From: Micrococcales bacterium
Lineage (GTDB): Bacteria > Actinomycetota > Actinomycetes > Actinomycetales > Dermatophilaceae
DNA length: 17,935 nucleotides
Reading direction: 5' to 3'
NCBI GenBank assembly: GCA_003157445.1
Contig: PMJN01000451.1
Location: forward strand, 1 to 17,935
Shown: positions 7,338 to 15,063 of the stretch, in pieces
Layout of the letters: each line of letters starts with the position of its first letter
How positions within the stretch are numbered: the first letter of the stretch is position 1
Notes under the pieces: model-generated
Seen by the model: only the letters and a program-made list of their open reading frames with translations
Told to the model about the DNA's origin: nothing
Databases searched by the model: none
Position numbers and translations under genes: made by a program

Positions 7338-8489
7338 TCAGAGGAAGGCGCTGACGCCGGTCTCGGCGCGCCCGATGAGGAGCTTCTGGATCTGGGAGGT
7401 GCCTTCGTAGAGCGTCATGACGCGGGCGTCACGCATGTACTTCTGGACCGGGTACTCGTCAACGTAGCCGTACCCACCAAAGGCCTGGATGGCGAGGTTT
7501 GCCGCCTTGACCGCGGCTTCGGACGCGAAGTACTTGGCCTTCGAGGCCTCGACCCCAAACGGCTCACCGCGCTCGATCAGGTCGGCGGCCCGCCATACCA
7601 GCAGGCGGGCGGCATCCGCGTCGATCGACATCTCGGCGATCATGTCCTGGATCATCTGGAAAGATGCCAGCGGCCGGCCGAACTGCTGGCGCTCTTTCGA
7701 GTAGGCAACGGTGGCCTCGAGGCAGCCCTGGATGATGCCGACGCACCCGGCGCCCACCGACACCCGGCCCTTGTCGAGCGAGTGCATGGCGATAGTGAAT
7801 CCCTGCCCTTCCTCGCCGAGCCGGGCCGAGACCGGGACCCGCACCCCGGTAAGGAAGATCTCGGAGGTGGCCTGACCGCGCAGCCCCAGCTTGCCGTGGA
7901 TCTCGCGGCGCTCGAACCCCGGTGTGCTGGTCGGCACCAGAAACGCGGAGACACCCTTGGGGCCCGACCCGCCGGTGCGGGCGAAGAGGAGGCAGACGTC
8001 GGCCCAGGTGCCGTTCGTGATGAATATCTTCTGGCCGTCGATGACGTAGTCGTCAGCGTCGCGCACGGCCTTGGTCCGCAGGTTCCCGGCATCCGACCCT
8101 GTGTCGGGCTCGGTGAGCCCGAAGCAGCCCAGCGACTCACCCGTGGCGATCTTGCGCAGCCAGTCCTGCTTCTGCTCCTCGGTGCCGTAGCCGAGGATCG
8201 ACTTGCCGACCAGGCCCATCGACACCGAGACGATGCCGCGCACCGACGAGTCGGCCCGGCCGAGCTCCTCCATACCAAGGCAGTAGGTGATGTAGTCGCC
8301 ACCGACGCCGCCGTACTCCTCGGGGATCGTCAGGCCGAAGAAACCCAGCTCGGCGAGCTTCGGCAGGAGCGTGGTGTCCACCTGCTCGGCACGGTCCCAG
8401 GCTGCGCGATGGGGCACGACCTCTTTGTCGAGGAATTCGCGGGCCAGCGCCCGGAACGCCTGCTGCTCTTCGTTCAGGGACAGGTCCAT
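7338..8489 (-). CDS. Short/medium-chain acyl-CoA dehydrogenase (proposed pimeloyl-CoA dehydrogenase)
   Basis: Full-length (383 aa) acyl-CoA dehydrogenase close to butyryl/short-chain members. It starts MDLSLNEEQQAFRAL, has LGCFGLTEPDTGSDA and IFITNGTWADVCLLFA for FAD and substrate binding, YSKERQQFGRPLASFQ, AIQAFGGYGYVDEYPVQKY and the terminal LYEGTSQIQKLLIGR with the catalytic Glu near residue 362. It needs ETF, which is not encoded in this window. In the pathway it would introduce the 2,3-double bond into pimeloyl-CoA. Rhodopseudomonas uses a two-subunit PimCD for that step, so this role is inferred from operon position only. The ATG shares one base with the previous stop (TGATG), and GGAG lies inside the last codons of that gene. 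Confidence 0.85.
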   Translation of the reverse strand: MDLSLNEEQQAFRALAREFLDKEVVPHRAAWDRAEQVDTTLLPKLAELGFFGLTIPEEYGGVGGDYITYCLGMEELGRADSSVRGIVSVSMGLVGKSILGYGTEEQKQDWLRKIATGESLGCFGLTEPDTGSDAGNLRTKAVRDADDYVIDGQKIFITNGTWADVCLLFARTGGSGPKGVSAFLVPTSTPGFERREIHGKLGLRGQATSEIFLTGVRVPVSARLGEEGQGFTIAMHSLDKGRVSVGAGCVGIIQGCLEATVAYSKERQQFGRPLASFQMIQDMIAEMSIDADAARLLVWRAADLIERGEPFGVEASKAKYFASEAAVKAANLAIQAFGGYGYVDEYPVQKYMRDARVMTLYEGTSQIQKLLIGRAETGVSAFL

Positions 8490-9427
8490 CAGATCTCCTC
8501 AGCCATGTTGTCAGTCTTCACAGTGTCGTGTTCCGTCGTGTTGTCGAGCTCTTCCTTGCTGCCGTGCTCGTCGTAGCGGTACCAGCCGTGACCGGTCTTG
8601 CGGCCGAGGCGCCCGGATTCCACCAGCTCGGCGAGGCTGCGCTGGGGTTGGTCGCGCGGGTCGCCGGTGAGCTCGAAGCGCTCCCGCTTAACGTAGTAAC
8701 CGATGTCGAGGCCAGTGAGGTCCATGAGCTCGAACGGCCCCATCGGGTAGCCGAGGGCCGTTCGACAGGCCCGGTCGATGTCGGCGATATCGGCTACGCC
8801 GTCCTCGAGCAGGGAGATCGCCTCGTCGCGCACCGCGTTGAGGATGCGGTTGGCGACGAACCCCGGGATCTCCTTCTTGAGCACGACCGGCTCCTTGCCG
8901 ATGCGGTGCACGAACGCCACCACCGCGGCCTGTGTCTGGTCGCTCGTCGCCGGCCCGCGTACGACCTCCACGCAACGCATGATCAAAGCAGGGTTGAAGA
9001 AGTGCAGGTTCACGACCCGGTCGGGGCGCGCGGTGGCATCGGCCAGCTGCGAGGGCATCAGGCTCGAGGAGTTGCTGGCCAGGATCGTGTGCGGCGGGCA
9101 GAGCTCGTCGAGGTCGGCGAACAGCGCCCGCTTCACGTCAAGCTTCTCGATGACGGCCTCGATGACCAGGTCGGCCTCGGCCACGGCGGGCGCCAGCTCG
9201 GTCGAGAACGCGAGGCGGTCGAACGCCGACGCCCGCTCGCGCGCCGTGAGCTTGCTCTTCTCGACCGATCGCTGGGTGAACTGTTCGAGAGAGGTGCGGG
9301 CACCGCCCAGGGCGTCGGCGTTGAGGTCGACGAGTGTGACCCGGCATCCGGCGAGGGCGCAGACCATGCCGATGTGCGCGCCCATGGCGCCCGACCCGAT
9401 GACGGCGACGGTCTGTATGTCGGCCAT
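8489..9427 (-). CDS. 3-hydroxyacyl-CoA dehydrogenase
   Basis: NAD-dependent, single-function L-3-hydroxyacyl-CoA dehydrogenase (PaaH/FadB2-like, 312 aa). The Rossmann motif GSGAMG is at residues 11-16, followed by an acidic residue in LVDLN. The active site shows SNSSSL (119-124), LHFFNP with His 142, and Glu at about 154, then GFVANRILNA and GYPMGPFELMDLTGLD in the C-terminal domain. The tail after GRKTGHGWYRYD is longer and more acidic than usual. It would oxidise 3-hydroxypimeloyl-CoA and possibly 3-hydroxybutyryl-CoA. ATG at 9427 has AGGGG eight bases upstream. ATG at 9433 is only two bases from that site, although it makes a classic ATGA overlap with the hydratase stop, so the start is uncertain by two codons. 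Confidence 0.88.
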   Translation of the reverse strand: MADIQTVAVIGSGAMGAHIGMVCALAGCRVTLVDLNADALGGARTSLEQFTQRSVEKSKLTARERASAFDRLAFSTELAPAVAEADLVIEAVIEKLDVKRALFADLDELCPPHTILASNSSSLMPSQLADATARPDRVVNLHFFNPALIMRCVEVVRGPATSDQTQAAVVAFVHRIGKEPVVLKKEIPGFVANRILNAVRDEAISLLEDGVADIADIDRACRTALGYPMGPFELMDLTGLDIGYYVKRERFELTGDPRDQPQRSLAELVESGRLGRKTGHGWYRYDEHGSKEELDNTTEHDTVKTDNMAEEI

Positions 9428-9429
9428 CG

Positions 9430-10221
9430 TCATCGCCCCTGGAACTGTGCGGGGCGCTTCTGCAGGAAGGCGTTCGTGCCCTCGACCTTGTCGTCGGTCT
9501 GGTACAGGACCGTCTGGGCGAGCCGCTCGATGAGCTGACCGGTGCGCAGGTCGGTGTCCATGCCGGCCCGGATGACCAGCTTCGCCAGTCGTACGGCCAC
9601 CGGCCCCTTGGTCAGGATGGAGGCCGCCGTCGCCCGTGCCTGGTCGAGCAGCTCGCCGGGCTCGACCACCGAGGTGACCAAGCCGTACCGCTCGGCGTCG
9701 ACGGCCGAGACGAGCCGCCCGGTGAGCACCATCTCAACCGCACGGCCGACCCCAACGATGCGGGCGAGCCGCTGCGTGCCGCCCGCGCCGGGCAGCACCG
9801 AGAGGTTGGTCTCGGGCAGGCCGAACCGCGCGGTCGAGGACGCGATGCGGATGTCGCACGCCATCGCGAGCTCGCAGCCGCCCCCGAGTGCGAACCCGTT
9901 CACGGCGGCGATAGTGGGTTTCTCGAAGGCCTCGACCTCGTCGAAGGCGCGTTGCATCGCACCCTCGAGGCCGGTGGCCATCGTGTAGCTGCGCACCTGG
10001 CTGATGTCGGCGCCGGCGATGAAGGCCTTCTCCCCGGCACCGGTGAACACGACCGCGCCGACGGCATCGTCGTCACGGAGGTCGGCGAGAGCATGGTGCA
10101 GGTCGGCGAGGACCTGCCGGCTCAGGGCGTTGCGCACCTCGGGGCGGTTGACGGTCACCAGAGCGACGCCGCCAGCTGTGTTGACCAGGAGGGTCTCAAG
10201 CGTTAGCTCAGTAGTACTCAT
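9430..10221 (-). CDS. Enoyl-CoA hydratase (crotonase family), candidate BadK
   Basis: Crotonase-fold hydratase of 263 aa. Oxyanion-hole segments are AFIAGADIS (67-74) and NGFALGGGCEL (108-118). Both catalytic glutamates of true hydratases are present: Glu 137 in GLPETNLSVLPGAGG and Glu 163 in RAVEMVLTG. That separates it from the BadI/MenB-like crotonase in the same operon. It is the only hydratase here, so it would have to serve cyclohex-1-ene-1-carboxyl-CoA (the BadK step), pimelenoyl-CoA and perhaps crotonyl-CoA, or share these with enzymes coded elsewhere. ATG at 10221 follows GGAAGGA by a normal distance, 15 bases after the thiolase stop. Confidence 0.87.
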   Translation of the reverse strand: MSTTELTLETLLVNTAGGVALVTVNRPEVRNALSRQVLADLHHALADLRDDDAVGAVVFTGAGEKAFIAGADISQVRSYTMATGLEGAMQRAFDEVEAFEKPTIAAVNGFALGGGCELAMACDIRIASSTARFGLPETNLSVLPGAGGTQRLARIVGVGRAVEMVLTGRLVSAVDAERYGLVTSVVEPGELLDQARATAASILTKGPVAVRLAKLVIRAGMDTDLRTGQLIERLAQTVLYQTDDKVEGTNAFLQKRPAQFQGR

Positions 10222-10236
10222 GGTGATTCCTTCCGG

Positions 10237-11433
10237 TCACGGGGCTTCGAGGAGCATGGCGACGCCCTGCCCGACTCCGACGCACATGGTCACGACTGCT
10301 CTGCGAAGTCCACGGTCGGCCAGCTCGATGGCGGCGGTGAGGGCGAGGCGGGCTCCACTGGCCCCGAGCGGGTGCCCGAGGGCGATGGCTCCGCCGTGGG
10401 GGTTGACGTGTTCGGCGTCGTCGGGCAGGCCCAGGGCTCGCAACACGGCCAGCGACTGCGAGGCGAACGCCTCGTTGAGCTCGATGAGGTCGATGTCGGC
10501 CAGCGTCAGGCCGGTGCGGTCGAGCAGCGCGCGGGTCGCCGGCTCTGGGCCCATCCCCATGGTGCGCGGCGGGACGCCCACCGATACGGCAGATACCACG
10601 CGCGCCATCGGCGTGAGGCCATACCGCCCGACGGCGGCCTCGGATGCGACAAGCAGAGCCGCCGCACCGTCGTTGACCCCCGATGCGTTACCCGCCGTGA
10701 CGCTGCCGCCGGAGAACAGCGGCTTGAGCCTCGCCAAGCTCTCGGGTGTCACCGGGCGTGGGTGCTCGTCGACGTCGACGGCTATCTCACCCTGACGTCC
10801 TGGGATCTTCACGGGGGCGATCTCCCTCGCCATCCGGCCGGAGGCGATCGCCTGAGCCGTGCGCTCCTGCGAACGCAGCGCGAAAGCGTCCTGGTCCTTG
10901 CGACTCACGCCGTACTCATCGGCGACGATCTGCGCGGTCTCGGGCATCGAATGGGTGCCGTGGGCGGCCTCCATGCGCGGGTTGACCAGCCGCCACCCGA
11001 TCGTCGTGTCGAACATCTGCGCCGAACGGGCAAATGCCGCGGTCGCCTTGGGCACGACGAACGGCGCGCGGGTCATCGACTCGACGCCGCCGGCGATCAT
11101 CAGGTCGGCATCCCCGGCGCGGATGGCGCGGGCCGCAGCGGACACCGCGTCGAGCCCGGAGCCGCAGAGTCGGTTGACGGTGAGCCCGGGAACGCTCACC
11201 GGGAGGTCGGCCAGCAGTGCCGCCATCCGGGCGACGTTGCGGTTGTCCTCACCGGCCTGATTGGCGCAGCCCAGGATCACGTCATCGAGGCGCTCCCAGT
11301 CCACCGAAGAGTGGCTCTCGACCACCGACCGCACCACGTGGGCGGCCAGGTCGTCGGTGCGCACAGAGGCCAACGCTCCCCCGTAGCGCCCGAAGGGGGT
11401 GCGCACCCCCGAGACGAGGTAGGCGTGGCTCAC
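10237..11433 (-). CDS. Acetyl-CoA C-acyltransferase (thiolase), PcaF-like
   Basis: Degradative thiolase of 398 aa. The nucleophilic Cys is residue 90 in VNRLCGSGLDAV. The second active-site set is His 354 in GGAIALGHPLGASG and Cys 384 in VVTMCVGVGQG. The stretch GCANQAGEDNRNVARMA is what I recognise from 3-oxoadipyl-CoA thiolases (PcaF/PaaJ). This suggests a preference for dicarboxylic 3-oxoacyl-CoAs and fits cleavage of 3-oxopimeloyl-CoA into glutaryl-CoA and acetyl-CoA. Substrate preference is an inference. The GTG start at 11433 overlaps the aliA stop (GTGA). No protocatechuate or phenylacetate genes are nearby, so an ordinary beta-ketoadipate role is less likely. Confidence 0.87.
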   Translation of the reverse strand: MSHAYLVSGVRTPFGRYGGALASVRTDDLAAHVVRSVVESHSSVDWERLDDVILGCANQAGEDNRNVARMAALLADLPVSVPGLTVNRLCGSGLDAVSAAARAIRAGDADLMIAGGVESMTRAPFVVPKATAAFARSAQMFDTTIGWRLVNPRMEAAHGTHSMPETAQIVADEYGVSRKDQDAFALRSQERTAQAIASGRMAREIAPVKIPGRQGEIAVDVDEHPRPVTPESLARLKPLFSGGSVTAGNASGVNDGAAALLVASEAAVGRYGLTPMARVVSAVSVGVPPRTMGMGPEPATRALLDRTGLTLADIDLIELNEAFASQSLAVLRALGLPDDAEHVNPHGGAIALGHPLGASGARLALTAAIELADRGLRRAVVTMCVGVGQGVAMLLEAP

Positions 11434-13064
11434 GCCTGGTCCCCGACGATGGCACGCAGGGCGAACTTCTGGATCTTGCCCGACGGGGTGCTCGGCAACG
11501 CGTCCAGCACCTCGAGGCGCTCAGGCCAGTACTGCTTGGCCATCCCCTTCTCGCGCAGGAACTCCTGCATCTCCTCGAAGGTGAACTCGGTGACCCCGGG
11601 GGCCAGGGTCACGCAGGCGCAGGCACGTTCCTGCACGCGCGGGTCGGGGATGCCGACGACCGCGACCGAGGCAAGCTTCGGGTTCTCGTACAGGGTGTTC
11701 TCGACGTAGACCACCGGGATGTTCTCGCCACCGCGGATGATGATGTCCTTCGTCCTCCCGGACAGGCTGACATAGCCGTCGGCGTCGATCCTGGCCAGGT
11801 CGCCGGTGTCGAACCAGCCGTCGTGGAACTGCTCCCTGGTCGCGTCCAGCCGCTTGGCGTAGCCCACGAAGAGCGAGGGACCGCGCACGTGGAGGCGGCC
11901 TTCCTGCCCCGACTCCAGCGGCGCGCCCGCCAGGTCGACCACCCGGATGTGCATGCCCGACCACGGGAAGCCGTCGGTCTTGGTGATCTTGTCGAGCGGG
12001 TCGCCAGGGATGCCGAGGGTGACCAGGGCGTTCTCGGTCTGCCCCCACCCGCCGAGCACGATGAGGTTGGGCAGCAGCTGATGGGCCTCGGTGACCATGA
12101 CGCGCGGGATCGGAGCGCCCATGCAGCAGAAGAGCGCGAGCGAACCGAGGTCACGCGCGGTCTTGGCGACAGCAGCCACCACGTCGTGCAGGAAGGGCGT
12201 GGCTCCTGCGGTGTAGGTGACGCCGTGCCGCTCGACCAGCTCGAGAAACACCTCCGCATTCCAGAGATCCTGCAGGATGGCGGTGGCGCCGAGGCTCAGC
12301 GGCAGGCGGGCGCCATACAGCAGCCCGGTCAGGTGGGCCAGCGTGGAGGCCATGTGCACGACTGTGTGGTCGGTCATGCCAAGCCGCTCGGGCAGCGGAC
12401 GCAGAGCCGCGACCAGGGTGTTGTGCGTGTGCATGACCCCCTTGGGCTCGCCAGTCGTGCCCGAGGTGAAGATGAGCAGGGTGACATCGTTGGGGTCCGG
12501 CCGTAGCGCGGCCAGTGCCTCAGCCGAATGCCGCTCCTCACCCGGCGTGGCGACGAACTCCTCGTAGGAGAGATCCCCCTCGTCGCCCTGGCGGTCAATG
12601 ACCATGACGTTCTGCACGGTCGGCCAGTCCTTGCGCAGACGCGCGACCATCGCCGGGTACGAGAACGTCCGGAAGCTGCTCGGGACGATAACCAGACGCG
12701 AGCCGGCCAGACCCACCATGAAGCCCACCTCACGCTCGCGGTAGATGGGGATCAGGGGGTTGCTGATCGCGCCGATGCGCGACACCCCGAGGTGTATGAC
12801 GACCCACTCGATCCAGTTTGGGACCTGGAACGAGACGACATCCCCCGAGGTGATCCCGAGCTCGAGCAGACCGGCCGCGAAACGGTCCACCTCGGCCCTC
12901 AGCTGGGCAAAAGTGATCTGCCGGCGCGAGTCGACGTATGCCACCTTGTCGGGGGTGCGCGAAGTGACGTCGTCGAGGTAGTCGGTGATGGTGCGGTCAG
13001 TCCAGTAGCCCTGCTGCGTGTACGCCTCGATGAGCTCGGGCGTGAGGATGGTTTCGAAAGCCAT
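11430..13064 (-). CDS. aliA: AliA-like cyclohexanecarboxylate-CoA ligase (AMP-forming)
   Basis: Acyl-CoA synthetase of the ANL superfamily, 544 aa. It activates a carboxylic acid through an acyl-AMP. Motifs in order are the P-loop FTSGTTGEPKGVMHTH (199-214), GGWGQTEN, DGWFDTGDLARIDADGY, SGRTKDIIIRGGENI and the C-terminal PSTPSGKIQK with the catalytic lysine. The N-terminus MAFETILTPELIEAYTQQGY with WTDRTITDYLDD is what I recall of cyclohexanecarboxylate-CoA ligases. Substrate is supported mainly by the neighbours AliB, BadH and BadI. Start is ATG at 13064 with AGGAGA eight bases upstream, 14 bases after the badH stop. The open frame extends upstream to 13559, but that part is antisense to badH codons and is not used. 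Confidence 0.85.
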   Translation of the reverse strand: MAFETILTPELIEAYTQQGYWTDRTITDYLDDVTSRTPDKVAYVDSRRQITFAQLRAEVDRFAAGLLELGITSGDVVSFQVPNWIEWVVIHLGVSRIGAISNPLIPIYREREVGFMVGLAGSRLVIVPSSFRTFSYPAMVARLRKDWPTVQNVMVIDRQGDEGDLSYEEFVATPGEERHSAEALAALRPDPNDVTLLIFTSGTTGEPKGVMHTHNTLVAALRPLPERLGMTDHTVVHMASTLAHLTGLLYGARLPLSLGATAILQDLWNAEVFLELVERHGVTYTAGATPFLHDVVAAVAKTARDLGSLALFCCMGAPIPRVMVTEAHQLLPNLIVLGGWGQTENALVTLGIPGDPLDKITKTDGFPWSGMHIRVVDLAGAPLESGQEGRLHVRGPSLFVGYAKRLDATREQFHDGWFDTGDLARIDADGYVSLSGRTKDIIIRGGENIPVVYVENTLYENPKLASVAVVGIPDPRVQERACACVTLAPGVTEFTFEEMQEFLREKGMAKQYWPERLEVLDALPSTPSGKIQKFALRAIVGDQA

Positions 13065-13078
13065 GACGGAATCTCCTG

Positions 13079-13822
13079 TCAGCTCATCGTGAGTCCGCCA
13101 CTGACGCTGACGGTCTGTCCGGTGATGAAGTTGGCCTCGTCCGAGGCAAAGAAGCAGACGGCGTTGGCTACGTCTGCAGGGGTGCCGAGCCGGCGGAACG
13201 GGATGGCGCGGGTGAGGCCCTCGCGGAGCTTGTCGCTGTCGCCGCCCATCGATGCGAACAGCGCGGTGTCGGTCGGGCCGGGGCAGATGACGTTGATGTT
13301 GATCTGGTGACGGGCCATCTCGCGGGCCGCGGCCTTGGAGAATGCGATGACCGCACCCTTGGCCCCGGAGTACACGGCCTCGCCCGACGAGCCGACCCGA
13401 CCTGCATCCGAGCCCAGGTTCACCACCGATCCGCTGCCCTGAACAGACATGATCGGCAACACCGCCTTGCAGGTGTTGAGCACGCCGACGTAGTTGATGC
13501 CGATGACCCGATCCCACAGGTCGGGCTCGGAGTCCACGAAGGGGACGGACTTGTCCCAACCGGCGTTGTTCACGAGAACGTCGATGCGACCGAACCGGCT
13601 CTGCACGTCGGCCACCACGGCCGCGACGCCGGCTTTGTCGGTCACGTCGACCTGGTACGAAACGGCACCTTTGCCGATCTCGTCGGCAGCCGCGGCGGCG
13701 GCGTCTCCGTTGACGTCGGTGACGACGACGGTAGCTCCTTCGGAGGCAAGCTTCTCGGCGATGGCCCGGCCGATGCCGGCTCCGGCGCCGGTAACCAGGG
13801 CAATCTTGTTCTCGAGGCGCAT
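13079..13822 (-). CDS. badH: BadH-like 2-hydroxycyclohexanecarboxyl-CoA dehydrogenase (SDR)
   Basis: Classical short-chain dehydrogenase, 247 aa. It has the TGAGAGIG cofactor loop (11-18), NNAG (85-88), catalytic Ser 138, Tyr 151 and Lys 155 (YSGAK), and CPGPTDTALF. Many stretches agree with what I remember of Rhodopseudomonas palustris BadH: VNNAGWD, SDAGRVGSSGEAVY, FSKAAAREMARH, and the end FITGQTVSVSGGLTM. BadH oxidises 2-hydroxycyclohexane-1-carboxyl-CoA to the 2-keto ester with NAD. ATG at 13822 follows AAAGGA. An 86-base gap separates it from aliB, the largest inside the operon; I see no convincing terminator or promoter there. Confidence 0.88.
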   Translation of the reverse strand: MRLENKIALVTGAGAGIGRAIAEKLASEGATVVVTDVNGDAAAAAADEIGKGAVSYQVDVTDKAGVAAVVADVQSRFGRIDVLVNNAGWDKSVPFVDSEPDLWDRVIGINYVGVLNTCKAVLPIMSVQGSGSVVNLGSDAGRVGSSGEAVYSGAKGAVIAFSKAAAREMARHQININVICPGPTDTALFASMGGDSDKLREGLTRAIPFRRLGTPADVANAVCFFASDEANFITGQTVSVSGGLTMS

Positions 13823-13908
13823 CAGGGGTCCTTTCGGTCAGGTATGCGAGGACTCATTCACGAGGCGGGCGGGGTGTGTGCTGTCGTCCTATGACGGTCG
13901 GATGACGA

Positions 13909-15054
13909 TCAGGGGGCGAACTCGCGGCCCAGCAGGGCGCGGGAGATGACGAGCTTGGAGACCTGCTCGGTGCCGTCACCGATCTCCAGACCGATGACGT
14001 CACGCAGGCGCTGACCCATCGGGCTCTCCGACGCGTAGCCGAGGTGGCCGAACGTCAGCAAGCAGCGGTGGATGACCTCGGCGGACAGCTTCGGCGCCCA
14101 GAACTTGGCCATCGCGGCCTCGGCGCTGTGCTCAAGGTCGTTGTCCTTCTTCCACAGAGCCTCAAGGCACACGAGGCGGGCACCGCGCATGTGCGTGGCG
14201 CACTCCGCGAGAGGAAAGGCGACACCCTGGAAGGTGCCAATCGGCTTGCCGAAGGTGACCCGGTCGCGGGCCCACTGCAGGGTCTCGTCCAGAGCAGCCT
14301 GGGCGGTGCCGAGGCAGCACAGACCGATGATGGCCCGCGAGTAGTCGAAGCCCTGCATGACCGAGACGAAGCCGTCACCGATCTCGCCGACAAGCTCGGC
14401 GCGGGTCACCCGCACTCCGTCGAAATGCAGTGACGCCCGCCCGTTGGAACGCCCGCCGAAGTCGTCGAACCCGGCCCGAGTAACGCGCTCGTCATCCAGG
14501 TTGACGTAGAAGGCGCTAACGCCGCGGGCGCCCCGCCCACCCGTGCGGGCGAGCACCAGCCCGGCGTTCGCATACAGGCCGAGGGTGATTGAGGTCTTCT
14601 CGCCATAGAGCAGCCAGCCGTCGCCGTTTTCGACGGCCTTGAACTCAAGGGTCGCGGCGTCGGTGCCATGACCCGGCTCGGTCACTGCCAGGCACGGGAT
14701 CGAGGTGCCATCGGCGATCCCGGGAAGCCAGCTGGCCTGCTGCTCGGAGGTGCCGTTGCGCACGAGCACGTCGCTGATTAGGGCCGTGACGATGATGATG
14801 TATGACGCGTTGAAGTCGGCTCGGCCGATCTCCTCGGCGGCGATGCCCGCTAGCAGCGCGCTCGCGCCCTGGCCGCCGAACTCGTCGGGGATGCGCAGCC
14901 CGGTCAGACCCATGCCAGCGAGGGTAGGGACCAGCTCCGGCCGCATCTTGCCCGCTTTGTCGTCGCTCTGGTAGTAGGGGGCGAGGTTCTTGGTGGCGAA
15001 CCGGCGCAGCTCTTGCCGGTAGTCCTCGATGTCTGGGTCGAGCGCGAAGTCCAT
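13909..15054 (-). CDS. aliB: AliB-like cyclohexanecarboxyl-CoA dehydrogenase
   Basis: Acyl-CoA dehydrogenase, 381 aa, clearly apart from the two others in the operon. It has PCLAVTEPGHGTDA, LYGEKTSITLGLYANAGLVLARTG, GFDYSRAIIGLCCLGTAQAA, VTFGKPIGTFQGVAFPLAE, AMAKFWAPKLSAEVIHRCL and a terminal IGDGTEQVSKLVISR. At the position of the usual catalytic Glu (YEGT) it has Asp, near residue 360. I recall the same GDGT in cyclohexanecarboxyl-CoA dehydrogenases of the AliB type, so this supports the assignment. It would form cyclohex-1-ene-1-carboxyl-CoA, with electrons to ETF. ATG at 15054 follows GAGAGG by six bases, nine bases after the badI stop. Confidence 0.84.
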   Translation of the reverse strand: MDFALDPDIEDYRQELRRFATKNLAPYYQSDDKAGKMRPELVPTLAGMGLTGLRIPDEFGGQGASALLAGIAAEEIGRADFNASYIIIVTALISDVLVRNGTSEQQASWLPGIADGTSIPCLAVTEPGHGTDAATLEFKAVENGDGWLLYGEKTSITLGLYANAGLVLARTGGRGARGVSAFYVNLDDERVTRAGFDDFGGRSNGRASLHFDGVRVTRAELVGEIGDGFVSVMQGFDYSRAIIGLCCLGTAQAALDETLQWARDRVTFGKPIGTFQGVAFPLAECATHMRGARLVCLEALWKKDNDLEHSAEAAMAKFWAPKLSAEVIHRCLLTFGHLGYASESPMGQRLRDVIGLEIGDGTEQVSKLVISRALLGREFAP

Positions 15055-15063
15055 GTCGGCCTC

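Noticed and set aside
6160..7410. Long plus-strand open frames opposite the dehydrogenase genes (e.g. 416 residues here, similar ones at 7329-8576, 8528-9538, 10372-11709, 11217-12506)
   Set aside because: They mirror clear genes on the minus strand, are rich in Arg, His, Gly and Pro, and show no domain pattern. They are shadows caused by high GC.
13065..13559. N-terminal extension of aliA to a 709-residue protein
   Set aside because: It overlaps badH codons on the same strand in another frame. ATG at 13064 has a good ribosome binding site and begins the family-like sequence.
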